NCBI GenBank assembly: GCA_902761905.1
Contig: CACWMK010000016.1
Span: 1-47,077, forward strand
Origin: an uncultured Prevotellaceae bacterium
GTDB lineage: Bacteria; Bacteroidota; Bacteroidia; Bacteroidales; Bacteroidaceae
DNA: 47,077 nt
Direction: 5' to 3'
The notes beneath the pieces were generated by a model. That model saw nothing but the letters and a program-made list of their open reading frames with translations. It did not search any database and had not been told where the DNA came from. Positions 8,993 to 18,443 of the stretch are shown one piece after another; positions within the stretch are counted from its first letter, which is position 1, and each line of letters opens with the position of its first letter. The translations under genes and the position numbers were made by a program.

Positions 8993-9628
8993 TTACTTGA
9001 ATGCAGGACGGCTTTCGCCAGGATGCCAAACATCAGCGATGGCAATCTCGAAGACCAGTGTGCTGTAGGCAGGGATAGATGAAGAAGTGCTCTCGCCATA
9101 AGCCAACTGATGTGGGATATATACCAACCAGTGGTCGCCCTTCTTCATATTCTGCAGTGCAGTACAGAAACCGTCAGTCCACAAACTTGTGGTTGTACCC
9201 GATGAGGTGGTAACTGTGTTCCAACTTACGCAAGCCTTCTTCATACCAGCTGTAGACCAGTCGAAATCGCCAAGGAATGTCTCTTCGAACACATAACCGT
9301 TGGCATACGACTTAGAAGGAAGCAGACGACCGCGATAGGTGTAATATACCGAATCGGTAAACAGAGCAGTCTCTGTACCACTTCCCGACTCGAGTACATC
9401 TACATAGATATAGTCAGAATTTGACAATCCTTCCTGACTCGAGTCCTTGGTGTAAGTAAGAATCTTCTTAATGCCAGGGTCAGAAGCCAACTTATTGATA
9501 TAAGCCTCGTTCTTAGCCTGCCAATCAGCAAACTCACTCTCGGGTTCGGTTTCTTCGCTGCACGATGATACCATCCCCACAAGTGGGAACAGTATCACGC
9601 TCAGCAATATGTATTTCCAATTCTTCAT
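8993..9628 (-). CDS. FKBP-type peptidyl-prolyl isomerase lipoprotein
   Basis: A 211-residue lipoprotein. The signal peptide ends in a lipobox (GMVSSC) with Cys23 as the lipidated residue, placing it in the periplasm or outer membrane. An acidic linker leads to an FKBP domain from about residue 80; recognisable pieces are VYYTYRGRLL, the MKKGDHWLVYIPHQLAYGE core and the final STLVFEIAIADV. It would catalyse proline isomerisation during folding of exported proteins. The usual first strand segment is divergent (the VFDSS-type sequence reads VFEETFLGDFDW). It begins 3 bp after the glyS stop, so they are very likely cotranscribed. It is distinct from the three-gene FKBP cluster at 33041-35505. Confidence 0.88.
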   Translation of the reverse strand: MKNWKYILLSVILFPLVGMVSSCSEETEPESEFADWQAKNEAYINKLASDPGIKKILTYTKDSSQEGLSNSDYIYVDVLESGSGTETALFTDSVYYTYRGRLLPSKSYANGYVFEETFLGDFDWSTAGMKKACVSWNTVTTSSGTTTSLWTDGFCTALQNMKKGDHWLVYIPHQLAYGESTSSSIPAYSTLVFEIAIADVWHPGESRPAFK

Positions 9629-9631
9629 TGT

Positions 9632-11173
9632 TTACTGGAGTTTCTTCAGCAATGATGCGATGCTAACCTTATCCTCGATGATAGAGTTGAGATCGCTGAT
9701 GTTTACACGCTCCTGCTCCATGGTGTCGCGGAAACGCAGAGTTACCTTACCATCGGTCAGGGTGTCGTGATCGACTGTTACGCAGTAAGGAGTACCAATG
9801 GCATCCTGACGACGATAACGCTTACCGATAGAATCCTTCTCATCGTACTGGCAATTGAAGTGGAACTTCAGCTGATCGATGATCTCACGTGCCTTCTCGG
9901 GCAGACCGTCCTTCTTGACAAGTGGCATAACAGCACACTTAACAGGAGCCAGAGCTGCGGGCAACTTGAGCACGGTACGTGTCTCGCCATTCTCGAGCTT
10001 CTCCTCCTCGAAGGCGTGGCACATGATAGAGAGGAACATACGGTCGACACCGATAGATGTCTCGATAACATACGGAGTGTAGCTCTCGTTGGTCTGAGGA
10101 TCGAAGTACTTGATGCTCTTGCCAGAGAACTTCTCGTGCTGACTCAGGTCGAAGTTGGTACGAGAGTGGATACCCTCAACCTCCTTGAAGCCGAATGGCA
10201 TCTTAAACTCGATATCGGTAGCAGCATTAGCATAGTGAGCCAGTTTGTCGTGGTCGTGGAAACGATAGTTCTCTGCACCGAAGCCCAGAGCCTGGTGCCA
10301 CTTCATACGTGTCTCCTTCCACTTGGGGAACCACTCGAGCTCAGTGCCAGGAGCTACAAAGAACTGCATCTCCATCTGCTCGAACTCACGCATACGGAAG
10401 ATGAACTGACGAGCAACGATCTCATTACGGAAAGCCTTACCAATCTGAGCGATACCGAAAGGAATCTTCATACGACCAGTCTTCTGTACGTTCAGGTAGT
10501 TAACGAAGATACCCTGAGCGGTCTCAGGACGCAGGTAAACCTTCATCGAAGCATCGGCGCTGGCACCCATCTCGGTAGCGAACATCAGGTTGAACTGACG
10601 AACGTCGGTCCAGTTCTTGGTACCGCTGATTGGGTCAACGATCTCCTCGTCGAGAATAATCTGCTTAAGAGCCTCGAGGTCTGGACCCTGCATAGCCTCA
10701 GCATAGCGGGCATGCAGAGCGTCGCGCTTCTCCTTTGTCTCCTTTACGCGCTCGCTTGTCTCCATATACTTAGCCTCGTCGAAGCTGTCGCCGAAACGCT
10801 TGCGAGCCTTCTCTACTTCCTTCTGGATCTTCTCGTCGTACTTGGCAATCTGGTCCTCGATAAGTACATCGGCACGATAACGCTTCTTAGAGTCGCGGTT
10901 ATCGATAAGGGGATCATTGAAGGCATCAACGTGACCTGAAGCCTTCCATATTGTGGGGTGCATGAAGATAGCCGAGTCGATACCTACGATATTCTCGTGA
11001 AGCATCGTCATGGCCTTCCACCAATACTGCTTAATGTTATTCTTCAACTCAACACCGTTCTGACCGTAGTCATAAACAGCTCCTAAACCATCGTAAATCT
11101 CACTTGAGGGGAACACAAAGCCATACTCCTTGCAGTGGCTTACGATTTTCTTAAATACATCTTCTTGTGCCAT
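9632..11173 (-). CDS. glyS: Glycyl-tRNA synthetase (alpha2 type)
   Basis: A 513-residue class II aminoacyl-tRNA synthetase of the homodimeric type found in Bacteroidota, charging tRNA-Gly in the cytoplasm. Motifs include the N-terminal YGFVFPSSEIYDGLGAVYDYG, class II motif 2 around GKAFRNEIVARQFIFRMREFEQME, and motif 3 in SIGVDRMFLSIM, followed by the anticodon-binding domain with LAPVKCAVMPLVKKDG. Length fits the family. A -7 element lies 30 bp upstream of the start. It heads a same-strand run with the FKBP lipoprotein, AAA ATPase and DUF4435 gene. A 390-codon open frame on the opposite strand is a shadow of this gene. Confidence 0.97.
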   Translation of the reverse strand: MAQEDVFKKIVSHCKEYGFVFPSSEIYDGLGAVYDYGQNGVELKNNIKQYWWKAMTMLHENIVGIDSAIFMHPTIWKASGHVDAFNDPLIDNRDSKKRYRADVLIEDQIAKYDEKIQKEVEKARKRFGDSFDEAKYMETSERVKETKEKRDALHARYAEAMQGPDLEALKQIILDEEIVDPISGTKNWTDVRQFNLMFATEMGASADASMKVYLRPETAQGIFVNYLNVQKTGRMKIPFGIAQIGKAFRNEIVARQFIFRMREFEQMEMQFFVAPGTELEWFPKWKETRMKWHQALGFGAENYRFHDHDKLAHYANAATDIEFKMPFGFKEVEGIHSRTNFDLSQHEKFSGKSIKYFDPQTNESYTPYVIETSIGVDRMFLSIMCHAFEEEKLENGETRTVLKLPAALAPVKCAVMPLVKKDGLPEKAREIIDQLKFHFNCQYDEKDSIGKRYRRQDAIGTPYCVTVDHDTLTDGKVTLRFRDTMEQERVNISDLNSIIEDKVSIASLLKKLQ

Positions 11174-11202
11174 AATAAACGTTTATTTTGCAATTTTGGC
11201 TG

Positions 11203-11210
11203 CAAAGGTA
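11203..11210 (-). promoter_or_regulatory. -7 element of the glyS promoter
   Basis: On the minus strand this reads TACCTTTG, the Bacteroidota -7 consensus, about 30 bp upstream of the glyS ATG. I do not see a well-spaced -33 TTG. Confidence 0.55.
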
Positions 11211-11277
11211 CAACTTTTTTTCGAAAATACTTGCTTTTTCAATAAATTTGTGCACCTTTACATCAGCTTAACATTTC

Positions 11278-12780
11278 CTATTTTGTCAATCTCTGCACGT
11301 ATTTCACGGGTTCTCCATCGCCTTTCAGCACATCGGCAAATGTCTGGGGTTTGATGGTGACGGGACCATGCATGAACTCAGGGATGTTATAACACTTCAT
11401 CATCTCGCGATGGTAGTTGGGATCGGCACTAGGCAACTCGAATGGTTTGGTGCCATGACCATCCTTGTCGATATGGGCAAAGAACGGACGTGTATATGTG
11501 CCATCGTCGCGACGACTGCTGAACACTACCCACTTGCCATTGCTCGACCACGAGTGATAGCTCTCGGTATCAGGCGAGTTGATCTCGTCGGCCGATCTGA
11601 CCTGACCTGTCTGCAGATCGAGCATCCATAGGTCGGCATCGTGATGCCATATATGGAACACACCATATTCGGCCAGAGCAAACATCAGGTATCGTCCATC
11701 GGGCGAGATGCGTGGCAGAGTGGCACTCTTGTTTATGCTATCGGCCGCGAATACCAATTGGCGAGGACCAAAGGTCATAGTCTCCGGATCGAAACTCTTC
11801 TTGTAGAGGTTATACTTTATCTCCTGAGAGCGCTTTACTACCTCGCGGATTCTTGACATTGTCGAGTCTTTCTTCTCGTAGTGGGCACTACAGTAGTAGA
11901 GTGTCTTGCCATCAGGTGCCCAGGCTGGGAAACACTCCAGTTCGGTGGTATCGTTCTCGAGATTGGTTATCTCTCCCTTCTCGATATCGTATGCTATCAG
12001 GTCGCTCTGCGAGTCGTACACCTCGATCTTGTTGTGATGCATGGTGTGGAAACTCTGATTGGTCTTATTGGTAGAATAGACTATCAACTTGAGCCAAGGA
12101 TGCCATGCCGGATAAACACCTGCCGAGAGTATGGAATCGTTACTCATGTTGACCTTCTTGATATTGCCATCGTAGGTCACAATGGTACCGCCATTGTTCT
12201 GACGGGCATGGAACTGCATGCGCTCAGGGTTGTACTGCTGATAGTTGTGACAGTTGATGCACTGGCCTTCTTTCTCGAACGTACACAGCACATTGTCGTA
12301 AATCACACTCTCGTCGTAGTTCTCAAGGCAACGCTGATTGATGGTAAGAGCCTCGTAACTTACAAACGATGGGAATATGAGACGATAGCTAAGATAGCTG
12401 TCGATGCTATCGGGCGACACGTAGATGCTGAATGGTTTGTAGTGAGTCCACTTGTCGGCCTTCTGGGCATATACATCTACTGTGATGGCGCCATCCTTAG
12501 CCTTCTGGATGAGCGTGCGCCACTGGTCAATATCGGGCTGGGCCTTGCCTTCGCATACTATCTCCTCATCGCCACAGCTGTATCGGGCTATCATATTGTC
12601 AGCCTCCTCATCGAGCTGGAATGTAAGCGGAGCGATGTTGATGGGGATGGTAACATCGGTATAGTCGGGATAAATCTTAGGTAAGGTATTGGCATCGGTA
12701 AACACATCGGGCACAGATGGACCAGCACAGCCCACCATGGCCAGACAGAGACCGATATATGATAAAAACTTTAATCGCAT
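11278..12780 (-). CDS. Beta-propeller lipoprotein with a CXXCH heme-binding motif
   Basis: A 500-residue exported lipoprotein (lipobox VGC, Cys18). After an N-terminal domain of about 150 residues it carries one CINCH sequence (Cys174, Cys177, His178), the signature for covalent c-type heme. The rest looks like a TolB/PD40-type beta-propeller: ECFPAWAPDGKTLYYCSA, PRISPDGRYLMFAL and SYHSWSSNGKWVVFSSRRDDG are successive blades. TolB-like proteins with such a motif are common in Bacteroidota but I know no assigned function. It lies 14 bp after the DUF6057 membrane protein, so the two are one operon. Heme attachment is inferred from the motif only; the spacing of the two cysteines could also support a disulfide. 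Confidence 0.8.
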   Translation of the reverse strand: MRLKFLSYIGLCLAMVGCAGPSVPDVFTDANTLPKIYPDYTDVTIPINIAPLTFQLDEEADNMIARYSCGDEEIVCEGKAQPDIDQWRTLIQKAKDGAITVDVYAQKADKWTHYKPFSIYVSPDSIDSYLSYRLIFPSFVSYEALTINQRCLENYDESVIYDNVLCTFEKEGQCINCHNYQQYNPERMQFHARQNNGGTIVTYDGNIKKVNMSNDSILSAGVYPAWHPWLKLIVYSTNKTNQSFHTMHHNKIEVYDSQSDLIAYDIEKGEITNLENDTTELECFPAWAPDGKTLYYCSAHYEKKDSTMSRIREVVKRSQEIKYNLYKKSFDPETMTFGPRQLVFAADSINKSATLPRISPDGRYLMFALAEYGVFHIWHHDADLWMLDLQTGQVRSADEINSPDTESYHSWSSNGKWVVFSSRRDDGTYTRPFFAHIDKDGHGTKPFELPSADPNYHREMMKCYNIPEFMHGPVTIKPQTFADVLKGDGEPVKYVQRLTK

Positions 12781-12794
12781 AACTATTCAGTATT

Positions 12795-14627
12795 TTAGTA
12801 TTCTGGTAAATTCTTCATCATGTAGTAATCGTAATAATAGGTATCGCCGAACAATGGATACAGACCCTCGCGACATACCTCTACAGTCTGATTATCGTAA
12901 TTAGACGCTGCAGTCATGAAACTCTCGTACGACGACTTGACACTCTCGTCGAAAGGCATGTTTTCTACGGCAGGATCTTCCACCAATTTAGCATACAGAT
13001 AGGCTGCTTCCTGATAATAGCGAGGTATACGCTGGTTGGGGTGCAAAGCTACATAGTTATGGAAATGATACCAGAACTGCTTAATATCCTTAGTGAACAG
13101 TGAGGCCAACAGAGCCTGCTCCTGGAAGATAGGATCATCCTTATAGGTGCTCCTTACCAGGCGAGTCATAAGGAAACTCTCTGTGTAGCCATTATCGCCA
13201 CCAAGCATATTGTCGTAATGCAACATGTGGGTGATAGGCTCGCGCTCTGCGTCCTTGGCTATCAGGGCAGGATTATTCAATAGATTCTCTGCCTGCTCAG
13301 CCCAATCACTATAAAATATGGTCTGCTTAAGTATGTTGATATACTTACGTGCCAAAGGTTTATCACCCTCGAGCAGGGCACAGTTTACAAGCAACTGATA
13401 ATCCTCTGTGCGGAATCCGAACTCTACGCCCATCTCCATACACAAGCGATTGCAGTAGTTAAGCATACCGTATTGGTAATATATCAACTGGCCAGCCACC
13501 AGCATCAGTCGCATGCCGAATGGGGCTGCGTAAGCCTTTGAACCATTCTTATACAGGCACATAGCATCGCCCTGCTTGCCCAGTCGCGACAGAGCCAGGT
13601 TGCGCATCATCACGATGGCTCGTGTGGGTTCATCCTGCTGTTCTGCAGCCACCTCTATCACACCCATCCAGTCTTGGTTGGCTATACGATGCTGCATGGT
13701 GAGTTCGCGATGGAAGTTCTCGTCCTTCATCCAGAAATGGTATACACCACCTACAAGCAGAATGGCTATAACAGTCTGACAGGCCAGGTAGTAGAACTTC
13801 TTCATAGGTTTGCCACCCTCGCGATCGGCACGATACGTAACAGCCAGAATGACAAAGAACAGCGCCAACAGATAATAAGGTATATAATAGGTGGGATGAT
13901 TCTCGGTGATAAAGAATAGCGGTAGTTGTGGCCAAAGCACATTTGACAGATTGACCTGATAGTAGACATAGCGATAGCAGAACAATGGTACTGCGGCGAC
14001 ACTAAGTATAGCCACAAGACTATTAACTACTGCCCCAGTGCGACTGCCTGACAATCGCCACGACCAGATGCCCATAAGCAGAGCAGAAGCCAGACCATAG
14101 ATACCGAACAGCGGATAACCCAGGGCACAAGCAACAAAGATATAGCCCGTACGGAGATAATACTTATCAGGTATACATCTGAAGCCCCACAGCAGGGCAG
14201 CAACGATGGTTGCACCTATGGTTGATACAAAGAAATATCCCCTGAGCTTAAGCATATATAGCCAGTAGCCCATATCCATATTTGCTATCAGCAGGATGGC
14301 TACCGGTATGAGCATCAGTATGGCCCAGCGGTCAGCTATACAGAAAGCCCGTTTAGTTATAGCCATAAGCCCAAGCCACCAGCCACATAGCAGCAGCACG
14401 CCCAACCAGGGGTAATATAAGAACTGAGTAAACCACGTGCCTACCCAAGTGAGCAGGCCTCCAGGAACAACCAACTGATCCTTGAAATACAATGTAGAGC
14501 AGAGGAACAAGTTCTTCTGCTGCACCTTCCACAGTTGGTCACTCTCAAATAAAAGCAAGGCTCCGGCTATTACTACTAATGCCACCAGCCATATCGCTAT
14601 TGCGAGATGCTTTTGCTTCATTTTCAT
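12795..14627 (-). CDS. DUF6057 family polytopic membrane protein
   Basis: A 610-residue protein. The first about 290 residues are strongly hydrophobic with roughly nine membrane segments; the remaining 320 are soluble and helical, with TPR-like pairs such as LARKYINILKQTIFYSDWAEQAENLL. I recognise it as DUF6057, a Bacteroidota family of unknown function. The soluble C-terminal part probably faces the periplasm and could scaffold partners, of which the downstream CXXCH beta-propeller lipoprotein is the obvious candidate. Two N-terminal Met codons (14627, 14621) are possible starts. A TAACTTTG -7 element lies about 25 bp upstream. Confidence 0.8.
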   Translation of the reverse strand: MKMKQKHLAIAIWLVALVVIAGALLLFESDQLWKVQQKNLFLCSTLYFKDQLVVPGGLLTWVGTWFTQFLYYPWLGVLLLCGWWLGLMAITKRAFCIADRWAILMLIPVAILLIANMDMGYWLYMLKLRGYFFVSTIGATIVAALLWGFRCIPDKYYLRTGYIFVACALGYPLFGIYGLASALLMGIWSWRLSGSRTGAVVNSLVAILSVAAVPLFCYRYVYYQVNLSNVLWPQLPLFFITENHPTYYIPYYLLALFFVILAVTYRADREGGKPMKKFYYLACQTVIAILLVGGVYHFWMKDENFHRELTMQHRIANQDWMGVIEVAAEQQDEPTRAIVMMRNLALSRLGKQGDAMCLYKNGSKAYAAPFGMRLMLVAGQLIYYQYGMLNYCNRLCMEMGVEFGFRTEDYQLLVNCALLEGDKPLARKYINILKQTIFYSDWAEQAENLLNNPALIAKDAEREPITHMLHYDNMLGGDNGYTESFLMTRLVRSTYKDDPIFQEQALLASLFTKDIKQFWYHFHNYVALHPNQRIPRYYQEAAYLYAKLVEDPAVENMPFDESVKSSYESFMTAASNYDNQTVEVCREGLYPLFGDTYYYDYYMMKNLPEY

Positions 14628-14649
14628 ACAAGGTTGATAAATTTTTGTG

Positions 14650-14657
14650 CAAAGTTA
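14650..14657 (-). promoter_or_regulatory. -7 element upstream of the DUF6057 gene
   Basis: Minus-strand TAACTTTG sits 22 bp before the predicted start codon. No -33 TTG at the ideal distance. Confidence 0.5.
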
Positions 14658-14688
14658 CATATTATAATTCATAATTAAGTAACAATCA

Positions 14689-14728
14689 CAAAAAAAATGA
14701 TTAATCCCCGCCTTTTAGCGAGGATTAA
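14689..14728 (-). terminator. Rho-independent terminator of the first TonB receptor
   Basis: On the minus strand a 12-bp stem (TTAATCCTCGCT with GGCGGGGATTAA, two G-U pairs) with an AAAA loop is followed by TCATTTTTTTT. It lies 7 bp past the stop of the receptor gene. The stem is worse on the plus strand, where the G-U pairs become A-C mismatches. Confidence 0.85.
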
Positions 14729-14735
14729 TACTATA

Positions 14736-17700
14736 TTAGTTGAACAGATAGCGTATCGTGAACATTATCTGATAGGTAGACGCCAGATTCTGGAAGTCGC
14801 GGAATGTGGTAAGATGTCGCTCACCATCCACAGTGTTATAGGTGTATTTGCCATTGCTATACGATAGCAGTGCCGTCTCGCCTATCTGCTTGTATAGTCC
14901 CCACTTCTTGCAGAGGAAGTTTGGCAGATTCAGAATATCTACACCCAACTGTAGTGCATGCTTGGTATTGCCTACATCAAGTCGTATATCCTGCTCAAAC
15001 TTGAAGTCAAGCTGATGATGCCAAGGCATCTTGGCACCTCCGCGCTCAGCATATTGTCCTGTGCGATTCTTAAGATAAGCATCCTGCTGGATGTATGCCC
15101 AGAAGTCGTCGCGCTGCATATCGGCGGTATATACCTTATTGCCTTCGTACACACTCTCGGCAAAATCCCAACTATCAAGTTCCTGACGCGATGCTGGCAC
15201 GTATATCAGATTTGCCGGAGCCAGAGCATCGCTGTTGACATTAGCCGAGAAGATATACGAGAAGCGGCTGAAAGCGTAATCATTAAGATAGCCATACTGA
15301 TAGCCATCGTAGACCAGCGAGATACGCGATGTGGCATTCTTCGACTCCTTCAGGGTGTAGCTGGCAGAGAGCAAAAGGCGGTTTGGTGCTACGTAAGTGG
15401 CGTAACCTATCTCGTTGTCGTTGACTGCATTAACCGAGTTGCGATAGTTGTTGTAGGCCGAAGCTACCTGGTTTCCGATACCATCGGTATAGGTCTTAGC
15501 CTTCGACAAGGTGTAGCTGGCCGAGAGATCGAGACCAAAGTCGAACTTCTTGCGCAACTGGGCACTCAGTGATATGTAGTAAGCCTTTGAGCCGGCATTC
15601 TCCAGTACATAGGCCGAGTAGTTGGGGTTGTAGTACGACATCTTGTGGCGAACATCGCCATGGCCCAGATCGATGGTAGAATGGCCGTCCCAGTAGATGT
15701 CGCGGTTAGAAACAACAACAGGGTTGATATCCTTGTTCATGATACCCTCGATGGTAAAGTCGATATCGCCTGGCAGTTTGGCATCGAGGGCCAACGAAGC
15801 TTTCCAAGTCTTTGGCATGCGCAGATCGTCGCTCAGGATGGTAGCGCTGCTTGGGATAGTGGTCATACTCGTTGCACCAATCTGACGAAGCATATCATCC
15901 TGGCTGGTGGTAAAAGTAGGAATAGTACCCTTAGTTTGCGATGCGATATACGAGGTCTGTCCCATACCCGAGTTGCCTACTGCAGATATCAGCCATACAA
16001 ATGGCAAACGACCAACGAAGAGACCTGTACCTCCGCGCAGTATGAGGTTCTGATTGCCTGTAATGTCCCAATTGAATCCCACACGAGGCGAGAATGATAC
16101 GCTGGCATCAGGCACATTATCAGTACGGAAGTGCTGTCCGCCGAAATAGTTAGGATCGCCTTCTGGCAAATCGCCTAGTTTATAGTATTTCTCATTGAAA
16201 TTATCCTTAAGACTAGGATACGAAGGCAGCTCGAAGCGCACACCAAGCGACATGCGGAAGCGATCGCTCAGGCTCATATTGTCCTGGAAATAGAGCGACC
16301 ACTGATTGGTTGACATCTTGGCAAAGAAAGGAGGATGATTGTCGCCGTTTCCGTATGTGATACCAAACAGTCGGGTGTTCTCCTTAGTGAACACACTGGC
16401 CCAATCGCCTGTTCTAACCTGATCAGGAGTAGCCTGGAATGCATAATATCCTGCGCCAGCCTGAGCATAGCCATTAGCTGCATAATCGTGCTCGTACTGC
16501 AGTCCGCCAAACAGATTGTGTTTGCCCAGATGTATGTTCAACTCGTCGGTGATAACAGTAGTCTTGGTCTGGGCCATATTCTGATATGTAAACATATCGC
16601 CAGTGAGTGCCCACGATGGATAATGTTCCTGGTTATCGCTCATCACGATCTCAATCACTGGTACACTCTCGCCATACTCATTGGTACGAGGCTGATCCTG
16701 GAACGAATATGTGCCACGCAGAGTGTTGTGCAATTTGCCAAACTTACTGTTCAACTCGGCAGCAAACGAGGTAAAACGGAACTCGCTGACATAGCGGCTA
16801 GAGAGCGACGACATGCTGTAGTCGGTATTGCTACCATACGAGTTCTGGTTTCCACCATATATTATAGAGGTACGATTGCTACCAATGCTGCGCGATGCTG
16901 ATGCAGGGTTAGACTCCTTGCGATTTGACTTGGTGAAACGTACATTCAACTTATGGTCGTCGTTGATATTCCAGTCGATACGAGCCAGTATGCGGTAAGC
17001 CGGAGTCTTAATATTGTATCCCTGCCAAGGACCTGTACTTATGCCATAAGTGTTGCGCAGATAGCTCGACAGGCTCTCGAGTTCAGAGAGCTTTGGACGA
17101 CGATTGGTAGCTGAATAAGGAGGATTGCCATCACCAGCCGACACAGCAGGACCAGCTACTACCACATCCTCGTATTCACCATTGAGAAAGAAGAACAGCT
17201 TGTCCTTAAGTATCGGACCACCAACGGTAAATCCAAAAGTAGAATTATGCGAATCGATGACAGGCAACTTCACATCGCCAACCTTGCTACCCTTCATGTG
17301 AGAGTTGGTAAGATAGCTATATACCGACCCCTTATATGTATTGGTACCACTCTTTGTCACAGCATTAACACCACCGCCTGTAAATCCGCTCTGACGAACA
17401 TCGTACGGAGTGATAGATACAGTCATTTGGTCGAGAGCATCGATAGAGATAGGAGTGCCGCCACCAGGCAGAGGACTTGGCTCCATACCAAACGAGTCGT
17501 TGAACGATGCACCATCGATGGTAACACTCGACTGGCGATAGTTTCCACCACCAATCGCCATACCACTGGCCGAGCTAGACTGTGGAGTCATCTTCATGAT
17601 ATCGAGCATGGTACGACCAACGGTAGGTATAGATGCAATCTGAGTAGCATTCAGATTGGTAACAGCACCACTGCGGTCAGAGCGCATGGTGTTGTTAGCC

Positions 17701-18065
17701 TTTGCTGTAACCACTATCTCCTGAATCATCTCCGACCCCTCGCTTAGTGTGGCATCAACCACTGCATTCTGTCCCAGAGCCAACTGGATATCAGTAAACT
17801 TAGCGGTCTGGAATCCGATATACGAGATTTCGACCTCATAAGGGCCACCCGACTTCATACCAGTAAGGGTATATTGTCCTTCGATATTAGTTACTGCACG
17901 ATATACCGATCCTGAAGGTACATGCTTAGCAGTAATGGTGGCACCAATAGCCTCTTCGCCACCAGCCATTACAGTACCTGTTATGCCCGAGGTAGTAACC
18001 TGAGCCATTGTTGCAATCGAAATTGTCAAAAGCACAAATAGTAATGTAGCTAGTCTTTTCATCAT
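14736..18065 (-). CDS. Oar-type TonB-dependent receptor (first copy)
   Basis: A 1109-residue outer-membrane protein. Order: signal peptide with predicted cleavage ATMA-QVTT; a carboxypeptidase-regulatory-like beta domain (about 25-105, with ITGTVMAGGEEAIGATITA and YEVEISYIGFQ); a plug domain (IVVTAKANN, then SIPTVGRTMLDIMKMTP and GGVNAVTKSGTNTYKGS); and a long beta-barrel ending in MFTIRYLFN with the C-terminal aromatic signature. This arrangement fits the Oar family rather than SusC, and there is no SusD beside it. It resembles the second copy at 21229-24585. I start it at 18065 (MMKRL; 18062 equally possible) because the frame's upstream ATG at 18107 lies at the promoter -7 element. The cargo is unknown. 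Confidence 0.9.
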   Translation of the reverse strand: MMKRLATLLFVLLTISIATMAQVTTSGITGTVMAGGEEAIGATITAKHVPSGSVYRAVTNIEGQYTLTGMKSGGPYEVEISYIGFQTAKFTDIQLALGQNAVVDATLSEGSEMIQEIVVTAKANNTMRSDRSGAVTNLNATQIASIPTVGRTMLDIMKMTPQSSSASGMAIGGGNYRQSSVTIDGASFNDSFGMEPSPLPGGGTPISIDALDQMTVSITPYDVRQSGFTGGGVNAVTKSGTNTYKGSVYSYLTNSHMKGSKVGDVKLPVIDSHNSTFGFTVGGPILKDKLFFFLNGEYEDVVVAGPAVSAGDGNPPYSATNRRPKLSELESLSSYLRNTYGISTGPWQGYNIKTPAYRILARIDWNINDDHKLNVRFTKSNRKESNPASASRSIGSNRTSIIYGGNQNSYGSNTDYSMSSLSSRYVSEFRFTSFAAELNSKFGKLHNTLRGTYSFQDQPRTNEYGESVPVIEIVMSDNQEHYPSWALTGDMFTYQNMAQTKTTVITDELNIHLGKHNLFGGLQYEHDYAANGYAQAGAGYYAFQATPDQVRTGDWASVFTKENTRLFGITYGNGDNHPPFFAKMSTNQWSLYFQDNMSLSDRFRMSLGVRFELPSYPSLKDNFNEKYYKLGDLPEGDPNYFGGQHFRTDNVPDASVSFSPRVGFNWDITGNQNLILRGGTGLFVGRLPFVWLISAVGNSGMGQTSYIASQTKGTIPTFTTSQDDMLRQIGATSMTTIPSSATILSDDLRMPKTWKASLALDAKLPGDIDFTIEGIMNKDINPVVVSNRDIYWDGHSTIDLGHGDVRHKMSYYNPNYSAYVLENAGSKAYYISLSAQLRKKFDFGLDLSASYTLSKAKTYTDGIGNQVASAYNNYRNSVNAVNDNEIGYATYVAPNRLLLSASYTLKESKNATSRISLVYDGYQYGYLNDYAFSRFSYIFSANVNSDALAPANLIYVPASRQELDSWDFAESVYEGNKVYTADMQRDDFWAYIQQDAYLKNRTGQYAERGGAKMPWHHQLDFKFEQDIRLDVGNTKHALQLGVDILNLPNFLCKKWGLYKQIGETALLSYSNGKYTYNTVDGERHLTTFRDFQNLASTYQIMFTIRYLFN

Positions 18066-18096
18066 CCAATCAATTCGTTTTGTTCCACTTACGGGG

Positions 18097-18127
18097 CAAA
18101 GATACAAAATAATTTGAAAGAATGCAA
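18097..18127 (-). promoter_or_regulatory. Promoter of the first Oar-type receptor
   Basis: Minus-strand TTG (18125-18127), a 20-bp spacer and TATCTTTG (18097-18104) form a well-spaced Bacteroidota promoter. The leader to the ATG at 18065 is about 25 nt. Confidence 0.75.
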
Positions 18128-18173
18128 GTTTTTATATAAAAAAATCACATTTCTAAACTGCGTTTCAAATCGG

Positions 18174-18231
18174 GTATAGGCAAACAACCGTTTGCGTATA
18201 GGCGAATATCCGTTTGGGTATAGGCAAACAG
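18174..18231. repeat. 22-bp GTATAGGC tandem repeat
   Basis: Two 22-bp units (18174-18195 and 18196-18217) and a 14-bp partial unit (18218-18231) each start GTATAGGC. Units 1 and 2 end in CCGTTTG plus one base. Unit 1 contains the dyad GCAAAC-AACC-GTTTGC, so each unit can form a small hairpin. Confidence 0.85.
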
Positions 18232-18320
18232 TATCATAATAGGCATCCTGTACCTATTATCCTTATTGTTTGTACTTGCTACCCTTAGTTTTTCCCCTAT
18301 CAAACCTTAATAAACGGAAA

Positions 18321-18356
18321 ATGGTTACACGGTTACAGCTGTAACCATGTGACCAT
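18321..18356. repeat. GGTTACA palindrome, copy 1
   Basis: A 36-bp interrupted-free palindrome centred on AGCT; 16 of 18 arm positions are self-complementary. Each arm has the unit GGTTACA in tandem. A better copy lies 88 bp away at 18444-18475. Confidence 0.9.
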
Positions 18357-18443
18357 TATCTGTCGTGCAGCAATAAAATTCTAATATAACTATTTGATAT
18401 ACAGACGTTTATATTCGCTGCTACATTTTTTATAAGCCTCTGC

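Noticed and set aside
9767-10939. 390-codon open frame opposite glyS
   Set aside because: It is a shadow of the glyS codon pattern, Leu/Val-rich and without motifs.
18066-18107. Longer N-terminus for the first receptor starting at 18107
   Set aside because: It would place the promoter -7 element at the start codon and put non-signal residues before a good signal peptide.
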